From NCBI GenBank assembly GCA_001051155.2, contig JYIP02000006.1:372001-436000 (forward strand): a stretch of 64,000 nt of DNA. Direction: 5' to 3'. Origin of the DNA: Chrysoporthe austroafricana (lineage: Eukaryota; Ascomycota; Sordariomycetes; Diaporthales; Cryphonectriaceae). Of this stretch, positions 11,140-23,192 are shown piece after piece. Numbering within the stretch: the stretch's first letter is position 1; each line of letters begins with the position of its first letter. Under the pieces are notes generated by a model. That model saw nothing but the letters and a program-made list of their open reading frames with translations, was not told the origin of the DNA and made no database searches. A program made the translations under genes and the position numbers.

Positions 11140-12851
11140 ATGTTTTCGGCCAAGCAGCTCGCCCTGGCCGCCCTCCTGGGCCAGGTCTACGCAGACGTTG
11201 AGCCCATCGTCATGAAGGGCCAGCACTTCTTCTACGAGAACGGCACCCAGTTCTTCGTCAAGGGTATCGCCTACCAGAGGGACACCAGCTCCTCCGAGGC
11301 CGCCAGGAAGCGCTCCACCACCTCCGACTACATCGACCCTCTCGCCGACGCCACCCGCTGCAAGCGAGACGTCCCCATCCTGGCCGCTGCTGGCACCAAT
11401 GTCATCCGTACCTACGCCCTCGACCCCACGGCCGACCATGACGAGTGCATGACCCTGCTGGCTGACGCCGGCATCTATGTCATCTCCGACCTGTCGGACC
11501 CCGACGAGGCTATCGACCGTGCCGACCCCGTCTGGGACACCACCCTGTACGCCCGCTACACGAGCGTCATTGACGCCATGAAGGGTTACAAGAACGTGAT
11601 CGGCTTCTTCGGCGGTAACGAGGTCACCAACAATGCCAGCAACACTGATGCCTCTGCTTTCGTCAAGGCCGCCGTCCGTGACATGAAGACCTACATCAAC
11701 AGCACCGCCGAGCGCTGGATGGGTGTCGGCTACGCTGCCAACGACGACTCCACCATCCGTGACAACATGGCCCACTACTTCAACTGCGGTGACCAGAGCG
11801 ACGCCATCGACTTCTGGGGCTACAACATCTACGAGTGGTGCGGTGAGAGCTCCTTCACCGAGTCCGGCTACAGCGAGGTCGTCGACTTCTTCTCCAACTA
11901 CTCCGTCCCCGTCTTCTTCTCCGAGTACGGCTGCAACAGCGACGGTGCCGCCAACCGTATCTTCGAAGAGACCACCGCCCTGTACTCGAGCGAGATGAGC
12001 TCCGTCATCGCCGGTGGTATCGTCTACATGTACTTTGAGGAGACCAACGACTACGGTGAGTCCCCCCCCCCTTTTTGTTTTTTCCTGCTTGGTTTGCCAT
12101 GCCTCTTGATATGGTTCATCCCTGGTGCTGATCATGCCTCATGCGTACAGGCCTGGTGAGCGAGATCGACTCCACGAGCGTGTCCATCATGAAGGACTAC
12201 ACCTCGCTTAGCTCTCGTGTCAACGCCGCCTCCCCGACCTCGACCTCGATGGCCGCCTACACCCCCACCAACTCAGCCGCCGCCTGCCCCGCCGTCAACT
12301 CCGACTGGCAGGCCTCCGACATCCTGCCCCCGACTCCGGATTCTACTCTCTGCGAGTGCATGTACGAGTCGCTGAGCTGCGTCCCGGCCTCGGGCATCAA
12401 CGGCACCGCGTTCAGCTCCATCTACGGCTACATCTGCGGCGAGGACGAGAGCTACTGCGCCGGCGTCCTGACCAACAGCACCAGCGGTGTCTACGGCGCC
12501 TACTCCATGTGCAACTCCACCCAGATGCTGGGCTACATCCTGGACCAGTACTACCAGGGCCAGAACTCCGACTCCTCCGCCTGCAGCTTCAACGGCGACG
12601 CCGTGACCCAGGCCGCCACCACCGCATCCAGCTGCAAGGCCCAGCTGGCCAGCGCCAGCTCCGCTAACGCCTACGCCGCCACCGCCACTGCTGGCACCAC
12701 CGCCACCGGCAGCAGCAGCAGCAGCTCGAGCTCCTCCAGCTCCCTGGCCATGCCCGCGGCGCACAGGTCCTTCTTCAGCGTCGGTGACCTGGCCATCGGC
12801 CTGTACATGGTGATTGCGATGGGTGCCGGTGCCGCCATGGTCGCCCTGTAA
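11140..12851 (+). CDS. GAS1: GPI-anchored 1,3-beta-glucanosyltransferase, GH72 + X8 (Gas/Gel family)
   Basis: Two exons (11140-12055, 12151-12851; 95-nt intron, donor GTGAGT, acceptor TACAG, phase 1) encode 538 residues. A signal peptide (about 1-18) precedes a GH72 catalytic domain (about 20-330) with the acid/base Glu161 in FFGGNEV and the nucleophile Glu262 in FFSEYGC, the pair known for this family. A Cys-rich X8/CBM43 module follows (about 355-460), then a Ser-rich spacer and a C-terminal hydrophobic GPI-attachment tail ending GAGAAMVAL. The enzyme cuts and religates beta-1,3-glucan chains at the plasma membrane and wall, elongating glucan side chains. The domain set matches yeast Gas1 and Aspergillus Gel4 rather than X8-less Gel1/Gel2. 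The leader is pyrimidine-rich and the ATG context (TTCACCATG) is good. No defect is seen. Confidence 0.96.
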
Positions 12852-13886
12852 GGTGGGTCCAGCCCGCGCGGTGTGCTGGAGCGAGACCCTTGGGGGATGG
12901 TAGACAAGGAAAGGGACGTTGCGCACGCGATATATGTCCTTTTCGGGGGGTTGCATTGCCATGATATCCGACACCGTCCCGCGCGCAGCCCAGGAAAGGA
13001 GCCTGCGCGGTGCCCTCCTGGCCGTGAGGGGGGGTCGTCAAGCAATTGTTTTTCCTGAGACGTAGGATATAGACGGAGGCTTCATGCGGAATTGATCTTC
13101 TCCTTTTTATTGTTTATGCGTCTGGGAGTTGTTCCTTTTGGTCCGGCGCACTTGGGCTCCTGAGCCGGCAGGCCTACCGCTGCCGATGTCCTCAACAGCA
13201 CCTTAATGAACCGAACCTGCCACATGCATGGCGTTCGTTCTGTATTTGTTCTCTGCCCATCTGTATGGCTTGGGTCGCGGGTTGTCTGGATTGTTAATAG
13301 CCTGCGGGTACTGCGTGGGGCACCCGCACTTGATAGTAAATAAACTGAGTCGAAAAATAGCCCAGATCGCGATCGCACGCGGGCCACCTCGTCTAGCACG
13401 ATGAGCCTTGGGGCTCCGCTGCCCACACTCCCCACTCCTGTCTCTTTTCTAAACGTTCCTTCACGTGGCCCGGAAGGGCTACATTATTGACGAATGTGAG
13501 GAGTGTGCAGGGCATGCGTAGCTCGTAGATGGTTCTCGATCTACGTCTTCAACTAAGCTGTCGAGTCTTGGCATGCTATTGTGCTGCTGGCGCTCTCCAT
13601 CACCGCGCGTGACCACGGCATATGTCACTGCCAGACCAGATTTTGCTCCCCTACATGTAGAGGTGCCACTATATATATATATATATGGATATATATGGGG
13701 AGAGGGGAGGCAGCAAGACGCCACAAGCGGCCAGGAGCTGCCAGGCACCAGCCGGTGTCCCACTCCGCCCAATCGAGCCAGTCGAGGGGAGGATGTGTGA
13801 GGGGGCCCGAAGAAACTAGATAGGGTATCATCATCGTGCCAAGTCTTCATCTATCCCAGAAGAGGGCGCGATCTACAGCCTCCAAG
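12852..13886. other. Convergent intergenic region
   Basis: This is the 3' side of both the GH72 gene and the promethin-like gene. No coding region is supported. A TA dinucleotide run sits at about 13670-13698. Confidence 0.5.
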
Positions 13887-14501
13887 TCATGAGCTCCCGT
13901 CCTCCTCCGCACGCCGGGAGGCTGCGTCCGGCGCGTCAGGACCATCCCCGTTGGTCCCCGGCTCTTCCTTGACAATCTTTTCCCACTTCTCGCGCAGCAT
14001 CAGCTCGTCTGCGCGCTGGGGGCCCGCGCGGCCGGCGACGAGGGCGTAGACGAAGGTGGCAGCGGCGTAGGCGCCGAGGAGCCAGACCCAGGCCAGGAGG
14101 GCGAGGCCGAAGGTGAGGCTGAGGGCGGAGGCGAGGAGGAGGGCGGCGAGGCCGATCCAGAAGAGGGAGAAGAGGAGGGCGGAGACAAAGGCGACGGACA
14201 GGGTGCCCAGGACGAAGGAGGCGAAGAAGAGCAAGGGCAGGAGGGCGAACATGGCCTGGACGGCCACGAAGGACTGCGGTGGACGGAAGGGCAGGTCAGT
14301 CGGTGGTCGAGCCTGTATGGAAAAACCTCATCGCCGGGGAGGGGGCTGGGATTCAGGGCTGCTCACAGAGAGAAGCGGCCGCTGGCTGGCAAAGGACCGC
14401 AGGGAGTTGTACGCGCTCTGGCGGGCATCTGGGGTGACGACGCGGTCGGCCTGGCGACGCGCCAACTCGAGGGCGCCCGCGACGTATTCGAGCACGGCCA
14501 T
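13887..14501 (-). CDS. Promethin/LDO (Osw5)-like lipid-droplet membrane protein
   Basis: Two exons, 14501-14367 and 14273-13887, with a 93-nt intron (donor GTGAGC, acceptor CCGCAG, phase 0) give 173 residues. The N-terminal 45 residues are helical and charged (MAVLEYVAGALELARRQADR). About 75 mostly hydrophobic residues rich in Leu/Ala/Phe follow, forming two to four membrane helices with small-residue turns, then a short acidic-polar tail (KWEKIVKEEPG). This layout fits the fungal promethin/LDO family, seipin partners that organise lipid-droplet formation at the ER. The assignment rests on architecture rather than a diagnostic motif, so another small ER membrane protein is possible. It converges on the GH72 gene and diverges from the GH64 gene. 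Confidence 0.6.
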
Positions 14502-14510
14502 GGCTGCAGC

Positions 14511-14524
14511 TATGTGTGTATGTA

Positions 14525-14567
<43 letters not shown>

Positions 14568-14568
14568 G
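14511..14568. repeat. TG/GA compound microsatellite
   Basis: A (TATG)/(TG)n tract runs directly into (GA)n, starting only 10 bp upstream of the promethin-like ATG, so it lies in that gene's 5' leader or core promoter. Confidence 0.9.
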
Positions 14569-15591
14569 GGCTGTTGGAGCTGGCTCGAGATCGTTCGAGG
14601 GAGAAGGCAGGGAGGGGGAGGGTCGACCTCTAGGTTGTAGGTGGTGGCATAGGTGATGGGTTCATCACGGGGAGTGGGCAGATTTGAGAGGAGAGAGGTT
14701 GGAGGTTGGGCGGAGGCTCAAGCGGCTAGAGCTTCTGCGGCAGGGCAGGGGTGGGTGAGCTTACTACAGCACCATAGCCCATAGCACGGGCGGCGCCAGT
14801 ACCGTGTACCACAGTACCGTGGTACTTACAACTCTGCGCATGTGAAAACCAGGCGTTTACTGCCACGGCTGCGTACCCAGTACAGAGGTACTTTGGGGGC
14901 AGTAGAGCCTCCCATAGCAGAAGGTGTATCCAGCCCCAGATGTCCCTCCCCTCAGGACCCTTGGTCGAGACTTTGTATATTATATTATAGTGGGCGAGAT
15001 GATCAGTCCAGGCCAGATCTTCTATAATTCCTATGTGTGCTGCGGGCCAGGCCTCGCCATCTCCACGGGGCCCTCGCCTCCTGCTGCCGGTGGTCTGATA
15101 CAGCGACTGCCCTCGCAATGACGGCATGCGTCTTCCCAGGCTGGACCAGTGTCGTCTTGTATGCAGAGCAGCAAGAAAGCGCGAACTGGAATCGCCACGG
15201 GATATTAAGGCCCAGCCTGCAGGGCTTCGAGGGCGGACAAACACCCTCACTTACACACATACACACACATACATATACATATACATACATATACGCCCGC
15301 ACATCCTCACTCGTTCGCTCGCCGTGTTCGAGAGACGCCCAGCCAGACACGCACGCTCCTGATATCTGATATCGTTTACTACATACATGTCCCCCTATAC
15401 CTGTTCCTAGGCCCGTCCTACATCGCACTCCCCTCGTCAGCACACGTCCAGGCGCAGGCTCAGATACCCAGCATCTCGCTCGCCTCGCTTCAGTCTACGC
15501 GGCTCGTCTTGCCCAGCTGCCTCCAGAACCACTACTAATCCACGACGCCACGGCCTGCTGCCTGCTAGGGCCTGCCACCCACCCACCCACC
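14569..15591. other. Divergent intergenic region between promethin-like and GH64 genes
   Basis: No supported gene. A cluster of GTACC/GGTAC elements lies at 14795-14830, a CATA-type microsatellite at 15254-15297, and CT-rich sequence with short CCCA repeats immediately precedes the GH64 ATG. Confidence 0.5.
15254..15297. repeat. CATA-type microsatellite
   Basis: Imperfect CA/CATA/TATACA repeats in the region upstream of the GH64 gene. Confidence 0.85.
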
Positions 15592-17060
15592 ATGCCGGAC
15601 TCGCTTGACATCCAGCTCCAGAACCAGACCAGCTCGGCCCAGGTCTGGGCCTACATCACCGGCATCGCCATCAGCAACGGCCAGCGGGTGCTGCTCAGGG
15701 CCAACGGCAGGGACCTGTACTACCCGCAGCAGGTGGCCCAGATCGGGTCCCCCCTCGCCGAGGACTGCGCCATCGCCCTCGGGCCCCCGGGCAACACCGT
15801 CTCGGTGCACATCCCCCAGATGGCCGGCGGCAGGATCTGGTTCTCGTGCGACGGCAAGCTGCAGTTCCTGCTGAACCCGGGGCCGGCCCTCGTCGAGCCG
15901 AGCGTGCTGAACCCGAGCGACCCCAACGCCGGCGTCAGCTTCTGCTTCGCCGAGTTCACCCTGAACAGCGACCAGCTGTACGCCAACATCAGCTACGTGG
16001 ACTTCGTGTCGCGGCTGCCCACCGCGCTGACCCTCGAGACGGCCGGCGGCGCGGTGCAGCACGTGTCGGGCATGGCCCCCGACGGCATCGACAGGATCTG
16101 CGACGGGCTGCGCGCCCAGGCCGCCCGGGATGGCCGCCCGTGGGACAAGCTGATCGTCCAGCCCCCGGGCCAGCCGGTGCTGCGCGTGCTCAACCCGACG
16201 CACGGGGACGCCGTGGGCGCCCGCTTCGCCGGCTACTTCGAGCCGTACGTCGACGAGGTCTGGGAGACGTACTCGGCCGCGCGCGGCGGCCACCAGATGC
16301 GCATCGACACGCAGGCCGCCGCCGGGGTCGTCGTGGGCAGCATCAACGCCAGGGGCGACCTGGTCTTCGGCGACGAGGCGTTCGGGAAGCCCACCACGGC
16401 GGACATCCTCGGGTGCAACAGCGGACCCTTCACGACCGGCCCCTCGGCATACAGAAACAGCGTCATCCCCAGGCTGGCCGCCGCGTTCCAGAGGTCGGCG
16501 CTCGTCATCACGGACGAGCACCCGTCCGACCCCTCCACCTTCTACCTGCGGGATCCCACGAACCACTACTGCCGCATCGTCCACGAGGCCAACCTGGACG
16601 GCAAAGGCAAGCAGCAAGCCGCCCCCTCCTTTTCTTCTTCTTCTTCTTCCCTCCTCCCTCTCTTTCTTAATATGATTCACCTCTCCCCTTCTCCCCCCTC
16701 CCAACCAAATCAATCCACCCCCTGCGCCCTCTTGGCTCCGCAGTACGGTTCTAACACTCCTCTCAAGGGTATGGGTTCGCGTATGATGACGTTGCAGCGG
16801 ATGGGGGCCCTGATCAGTCAGGCAAGGTGAACGCGGGCGATCCCAAGACGTTCATCGTGGCGGTGGGTGGGAACAACGCGTACGCCGGGGATCGCATGCC
16901 CGGTCCTCTTATTGGTACGGCGTCGGTTTCTGCTGCTGCTGGTGGAGAGGACCGGCCGCCTGCTTCAGGCGCTCCAGACCCGCCGCGCCACAACGGCCCA
17001 CCAAGGTCGCGCTTCCGGAGGATCTCGCAAAAGGCGCAGAAGTGGTTTCGCTCGAGGTGA
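15592..17060 (+). CDS. GH64-family beta-1,3-glucanase-like protein
   Basis: Two exons, 15592-16606 and 16768-17060, give 435 residues. The 161-nt intron has a GC donor (AAAG/GCAAGC) with a perfect TTCTAAC branch point and a CAAG acceptor. This join restores the family sequence NLDGKGYGFAYDDV, and no GT donor is available in frame. The protein follows the GH64 thaumatin-like layout: N-terminal beta-sandwich with a PPGNTVSVHIPQ stretch, a central EVWETY...RIDTQ segment that probably holds the catalytic Glu/Asp pair, and the terminal YDDVAADGGPDQSG motif. GH64 enzymes release short oligosaccharides from beta-1,3-glucan. There is no N-terminal signal peptide (MPDSLDIQLQNQTSSAQ), unusual for a secreted glucanase. 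The C-terminus ends in a basic, Pro-rich tail (about 60 residues) outside the domain. Confidence 0.87.
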
Positions 17061-17504
17061 GACAGGCGAGAGGCATTTTACCTACACAGTCCACGCCGCC
17101 CTGGCGTTACGGGGGCATGTTCCATCAGGGGGATCAGAGACAACAAAAAGATCCACCTTGTGTTTCTGACGGCTCGTCCGTGGTAATAGTTCATATTGCG
17201 TATCCGCACCTAGATTAACTACGGCAGCAAACGTGGCAGAGTGCATGACGACCCCCTGAAGAGCTCTGTCTCCGGCCAGGACGCCCACGAGTTTCGTCTC
17301 ATGTCTCGAGCTTCTTATTCACTATGGTATACGCGCAACCCTTATCGGCCGATAAGCAACCCTGGCGCGGTGGATAACTTCGTATATGCCCCTCCATAAA
17401 TGTGGCGGACGCCCTCACCCGTCCGACTCGCCCGCCAGCCGTGCCCCTCCTTCTTCCCCATCGACCGCTTCTCCTGACTCCAGCCGGGCCTCCCTGCGCG
17501 CAAG
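17061..17504. other. Intergenic, 3' end of GH64 and promoter of DUF89 gene
   Basis: No gene or clear motif found. The two flanking genes are both on the plus strand. Confidence 0.5.
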
Positions 17505-19324
17505 ATGGAGTACGACACCAAGACACGTATGTCGCTCTCCCCTTGGGCCCTCCTCCCCTCTGATCCTCCTGCTCCTGCGCTGGCGTGGGGCCCAGGTTGA
17601 CTCTCGTCTCGATGCGATAGCGACCTACTCGACCGCAGACAAGACCTCCTTCGGATGGACGACCGCCCGCGAGAGATGGCCCGTCATAATAGTCTGTTGC
17701 TCTCCCACCCGCCCGGGCTGTCTCGCCTGCTGGCTGCTTGACCTGACCTGGCTGACCTGGTTGTGCGGCCCCAAAAGACACAAGCCATCGACGACGCCTA
17801 CCGCTCCACCTCCCAGTGCTCTGATCCCGAAAGGGCCGAGGAGGGGAAGAAGATTGTCGAGGAGCTGGCCCGTCTCAAGTACGAGGTCCAGCATGACCGG
17901 CCTCTTGCGTACGTCCCACCGCGCCGCCGGACCGGACAGCCGCCGCTGACAGCCTGCTCCTCTCTGCCAGCCCTATCCGAGACGACGGCGTGCCCGATGT
18001 CGCCATCTACAACAAGGAACTGGAGCAGCGGGGCAACCCATCATGGCTCAATGTCAGCTGGCTGTACTCCGAGTGCTATCTGTTCCGGTAGGTCTCCTCC
18101 TCCGGGTCCTGCTGCCCGCGGACAGAGGCGACTGCTGAACTGTGACCAGGCGCATGAGCACCTCCTTCGGCCTGTCCAAGTACTGGAAGAACTACGACGT
18201 CTTCGCCCGCCAGAAGATCAACACCTTCCGGTCCTCGCGCCCCGCTGTCCTTGAGCTGGCCGCACGCTACAGGACGCTGCTGGGCCAGATCGACGAGGGC
18301 GCCGGCAGGCCCGAGGACGAGGAGGCCGAGAAGATCCTGTTCATGGAGATGTGCGAGATCTGCCTCTGGGGGAACGCCACCGACCTCTCCCTGCTGACCA
18401 ACCTGACCTACGAGGACATCCAGAAGCTACAGGGCTCCGAGGCGCGGAAGGCTGCCGAGAAGAACATCCTCGTCAACGACCTGCCCGCCGCGTATGACGT
18501 GCTAAGGAAGGCCAAGGCGCAGGGCAAGGCCGAGCGCAGGGTCGACATCGTCCTCGACAATGCCGGCTTCGAGCTCTTCGTCGACCTCATCCTCGCCGGG
18601 TACCTGCTGTCCTCGGGCCTCGCCACCCTCGTCGTGCTCCACCCCAAGTCCATCCCCTGGTTCGTCTCCGACGTCCTGCCCAGCGACTTCTCCGAGCTGC
18701 TCAATGTCCTGGCAAACCCAAAACACTTCTACGAGACGCCCTCCGAGGACGAGAAGCTGCAGGACAAGACCCCCGAGCCCCTGTCAGGGGAGGAGCTTGA
18801 CGACCTGGCGTTCCTCTTCCAGAACTGGAGCCAGATCTACGCCGAAGGCCAGATCATCCTGCGGCCCAACCGGTTCTGGACCCATCCGGGCAGCTTCTGG
18901 AGGCTACCCCACGCGGACAAGGACCTCTACGAAGATCTCAAGACGAGCGACCTAGTCATCTTCAAGGGTGACCTGAACTACAGGAAACTGACGGGTGATG
19001 TATGGTAACGCCCGTTCCCCCTCCCCCCCACCCGCGGGGCTCCTGTTACGAACAGATCACATTGGAAGTGAATACCGGCTGACCTCGTTCTAGGCGCAAT
19101 GGGATGCCTCGACTCCCTTCGCCGAGGCCATTGGGCCTCTGGGTCCGGGATCCGGGCTGAACGTCCTGGCGCTTCGGACTTGCAAGGCAGACGTGGTGGT
19201 GGGCCTGAAGCCCGGCCAGGATGAAGAATTGCGGGCGATGGAGGGAGGAGGTGGCGATTCAGGTGCGAGGCAGTGGGCATGGAATGGGAAGTGGGCGGTG
19301 GTCTCTTTCTCGTCAGGCAAGTAA
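17505..19324 (+). CDS. DUF89/ARMT1-like damage-control phosphatase
   Basis: Six exons (17505-17526, 17621-17691, 17778-17908, 17971-18087, 18150-18999, 19094-19324) encode 473 residues. All introns are 62-94 nt and GT-AG, and each join reproduces the family sequence (MEYDTKTP, RWPVIITQAIDD, HDRPLAPIRDDG, CYLFRRMSTSF, LTGDAQWDASTPF). The protein belongs to the metal-dependent DUF89 family of yeast YMR027W and human ARMT1, which hydrolyses phosphometabolites such as fructose-1-phosphate; a carboxyl methyltransferase activity has also been reported. The metal-site motif DNAGFELFVDL is near residues 248-258 and the subfamily motif KGDLNYRK near 385. Intron 2 has a weak donor (ATA/GTCTGT). At the last donor the frame requires GAT/GTATGG rather than the overlapping TG/GTAACG. 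Likely cytosolic, with no targeting signal. Confidence 0.92.
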
Positions 19325-20536
19325 GCCAACGGATATACCTCGACCCCCTTCCCTGGGCCCCAGGGCCGGCTGTCTTTCCGTGGGCTCCTGTCGCCCAGGT
19401 CTTCTAGCCTGTTTATGTTTGGCGTTGCTAGATCCAACGGCGAAAAAGGGGTTATAGAATTCATCCACGCCGGGCAGACCGAAACTGCCACGGCCGAACA
19501 CCAATCGGAAGTAGATCTCAAGGCCTGTATAAGGGTCATAGCTGAATAGAACGGGATGGCGTACCCAGGCACCAGGCAAGCAAGCGTCCAGAAGAGAACT
19601 CAAACCTCATCTCCCAAGTCGAAATGCCTTTGACAGTGTGACACGCCTTCGAACAAGCGGGAAGACGACCGCCTGTTTTGGAGACCTACGAACAAGAGGG
19701 CTAACTCGTCAGGGCTCTTTGAGAAGGCGATCCGGTAGAGAGAGCTGTGATGTGGATCGCCAGCACGACTTGTTCAGGGGAACACAGGCACTAAACCGAG
19801 GCTTGCCGTCACCGTACTGAGACTGAGTTGGCCGCCGACTATCAACTAGCGCACCGGATAGGTATCGCTGAGGTGGAGTCGTCTCTCGCCAGGTTCGACT
19901 ACTACCGAGTACCTATTCATTCAAAATACCTTGTACTAACGTAATATCGAATCCTCCCTCGGCTGGACTCTGCTCTTTCGGAATAACCCATGTAACCCGA
20001 CGCAGCAGCGCTCGATGCAATCTTCGTCCTTAGTCCGCCGGCTGTTGGACCCGGGGCCTGGGCTAGTACTAGGTATTATTGTTATCAGATCTAAAAGCCG
20101 CCAGAGCCAATCGAAATACGAACGGCAAAAGGGATCCTCCCCATATCGATTCGTGGCGCCGGCGGCTGAAACGAGGGCCCTGAGCGAAGCTGCTAAAAGG
20201 GCTCTGGAGGCCGTGTCCTTCATCCGGGGTATGGGGCCCCAAGTTCCCAGCGTGCCTGCATGCCTGACGTCGACGTTCGCGATCGTCTTCAAAATGACAC
20301 ATCGAAACCAATGAGCCCGCCTATCGGCCTCGACCTCGACGTAGCATAGCAAGGCAGGACTTCATAGCATGGCGAGGACGGCCTTACTCTCTCGTGAACG
20401 CGTCTCCTAAAGAGCTCCCGGACATCCCTTTTCCTCTTCGTATGTGAGCCTGCAAGCCTGGCTCGCTCGTTGTTGGAGCTGCCCTGCTTGCTTGATCACT
20501 GCATAGCCGAGGATAGCAAGCCCTGCCCCTCTCGAC
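19325..20536. other. Intergenic between DUF89 and permease genes
   Basis: 1.2 kb with no supported gene. Minus-strand ORFs at 19603-19313 and 20352-19936 have no recognisable similarity and no splice-supported extension. Confidence 0.45.
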
Positions 20537-22265
20537 ATGGAGGACCACGCCTTTACATCTGACACCAAGGAGAAGGCCAGCTCCGGGGACTTGGTCTGCG
20601 TCGACGCCGAGCTCGGGACCGTCACCAAGGAGCATGGAGCCGTCAACGCGTCAGGGCACGTCCAGGAGCTGTCTCGAAGCTACAGCCTGATCTCCCTGGC
20701 GGGCGTCGGCGTGACCGTTGGGAACGTCTGGCCGGCCATCGGAGGCACGATCCTCGTGGCCATCTCGAACGGCGGGCCGCCTGGCGTCCTCTACGAGTTT
20801 CTTGTCGTGTCCTGCTTCTACTTCCTCGTCGCTGCCAGCCTGGCAGAGCTCGTCAGCGCCATCCCGAGCTCGGCGGGCGTGTACCACTGGGCATCCGTGA
20901 CGCCCGGCCGGCGATGGGGCCGCATGGTGGGATTCTTCGCCGGGTGGTGGAACTACCTGGGCTGGTCCATGGGCGGTGCGAGTATGGCAGCGATCCTGTG
21001 AGTGGTGCCGCTTTTGGTCTCGCTGGGTCAGGACGGCGGGTCATTCTCAGCCATACTGACCGGACCTCGCCCTGCAGGGGAAACACAATCGTCCAGATGT
21101 ACGCCCTGAACCACCCCGGCTTTACGGCGCAGCCCTGGCATGTCTTTGTCGTCTATGTCATCTGCGTCTGGATCGGTTGCGCGGTTGTCTGTCTGGCGAA
21201 CTCGGCAATGCCTCATCTTAATAAGGCCGGCATCTTCTTGTACGTCCAGATCCCCATCAGAGCTAACCCGCCCAGGTTGATAGATGCTGAGTTCTGTGAC
21301 TGCATAGCGTCCTCGCCGGCTTCTTCGTCACCGTCGTCGCTGTTGCCTCGATGCCTGGCCACAACGGACGGCTGCCTCACGCCACCAGTGACTTCGTCTG
21401 GAAGCAGTGGACCCAGGCGCTGGGCTACTCAGACGGGTTCGTCTTCGTAGCCGGGATGCTCAACGGCGCCTACAGCATCGGCTCTGTCGATGTCATCACC
21501 CACCTCGCGGAGGAGATCCCGAACCCGCAGCGGAACGTCCCCATCGGGATGGCTCTGCAGCTGGGGATCGGCTTCAGCACTGGCTTCTGCTACCTTGTCG
21601 CCATCATGTATGCCATCAATGACCTGTCCGCCGTGTCCGCGGCCACCTATCCCATCGCCGAGATCTACAGACAGGCGACGGGCACCGCCGGCGCCACGGC
21701 CATGCTTGCGATGATCATGGTCAACATTGGCCTCTGTGTCGTCGGTCTGTTCATCACCACCGGCCGAACGCTCTGGGCCCTGGCCCGAGATGGCGCCGTG
21801 CCCTTCCCAGGCCTTCTAGGACGGGTGAACCACCGCCTCGACATGCCCATGATCTCGACCATAACAACCGCCGTGCTGATCACCATCCTAGGGTGCATCT
21901 ACGTGGGCAGCACTACGGCGTTCAACGCATTCATCGGCTCGACCATCCTCTTCTTCAGCAGCTCCTACATCGCTTGCATCCTGCCACACCTCCTCCGCGG
22001 CCGCAAGGGCATCACGTACGGGCCGTTCAGGATGAGGGGATGGGTTGGGTTCGCCGTCAACGCCCTGTCGTGTGCGTATCTAATGATATGGTTCGTGATC
22101 TACTCGTTCCCCTACTATCTACCCACGGACGCCGCGAGTATGAATTACTCGTGTCTGATCTGGGGCGGCCTGACGATTCTGGTCGGCCTGTGGTGGCTGG
22201 TGAGCGCGAGGAAGGGTTACGAGGGACCAAAGACGACAGGAGAGGTGGTCGCGGCTGAATTTTGA
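20537..22265 (+). CDS. APC-superfamily permease (choline/GABA/amino-acid transporter type)
   Basis: Three exons (20537-20997, 21078-21239, 21308-22265; introns 80 and 68 nt) encode 526 residues. The N-terminal 45 residues are cytosolic and polar, then about twelve membrane helices follow in the amino-acid/choline/GABA permease pattern. Typical motifs are LAGVGVTVGNVWPAIGG in helix 1, AGVYHWASVTP, the loop HLAEEIPNPQRNVP after helix 6 and RTLWALARDGAVPF after helix 8. Family knowledge places it with fungal Hnm1-like choline and GABA permeases, proton-coupled importers in the plasma membrane. The true substrate cannot be read from sequence. The reading frame is intact and neighbouring genes give no pathway clue. 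Confidence 0.93.
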
Positions 22266-23192
22266 AGAGACAATGGGACTGGCGAACTGTAGTCGTTTCA
22301 AGAGGCAGGATATATCGTTCGACAATTAGGTGCCGAACGTAAGGCCTTCACTTTTGGCTAGAGCGCCCGACTTTCTCGTGGCGAACGGTGCTAAGCAGAA
22401 GACAGAGACCCATGCAAGCAACTCACTCAATTAGAGCGCACGTTATCATTGTGAGCGAGCTGTAGCATCGCTACAATCATAGCATCAGCTTGTTAGACGT
22501 TAAATTACTTTGAGCGGGAGTTCAGGGAGAATCTGTGGACTCTGTGGGACTCTGCGGAACACTGCTGCGTTATACATTCCCGTTTCGGCTTTGAGAAGAG
22601 GGTATGGATCCTCAGTACACTTTGTGGTGACAATCTGGACAGATATTGCATTAGGAATCGCAAAAGACTTCAGTTGCTCAGTACGAGTAACAAGCCCGTT
22701 GCAGCCCGAGTCTCAAAGTTGTCCTGGTGTTGGCACCGTCCATACAACCGGCCGGCTATCGAGACGACTACAATGTCAATGAGCAGGAATATGGAGCGAA
22801 GTGACTCACGAATAATCATGAGGAATAGGCAGGAGGTATATTCGCGTACGAAGCGGCAACTTTCTACAGACGTATCAGTTTACGCACGGTAGTAAGAACT
22901 CTCGGCTCGCCAGCACAGCCTGAACTAACCACCAACGCATCGTACGACGAAAGTTCTGCAGAGAAGCTTGAATCTTGACTAATTTTGCTATCTTCTGCTT
23001 GCAGGACCCAAGTGAAAAACGATATTTGATCATCGAACAGCACATTGTCCTGACGGACATCAGGAAGGATCTCGGCCTCTCTTCGACATCAAACAAACCC
23101 ATATTAGCAGTCACGCGCACACAACTACAGAAGCATCTCCCTATTCCAGTATTCATCCTTGCATCAGTACCCATCGCACCTGTCCAGAAGCG
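22266..23192. other. Intergenic between permease and WSC genes
   Basis: No supported gene. Less GC-rich than the flanking coding DNA. Short ORFs here show no recognisable features. Confidence 0.45.

Noticed and set aside
11065..12135. 356-codon minus-strand ORF opposite the GH72 gene
   Set aside because: Antisense shadow of the GH72 exon; Val/Gly/Asp-rich with no domain.
15565..16713. 382-codon minus-strand ORF opposite the GH64 gene
   Set aside because: Antisense shadow of GH64 exon 1 caused by strong GC3 bias.
19313..19603. 96-codon minus-strand ORF overlapping the DUF89 3' end
   Set aside because: Partly antisense to the last DUF89 exon; contains a plausible YDPYTGLEIYF stretch but no family or partner exon.
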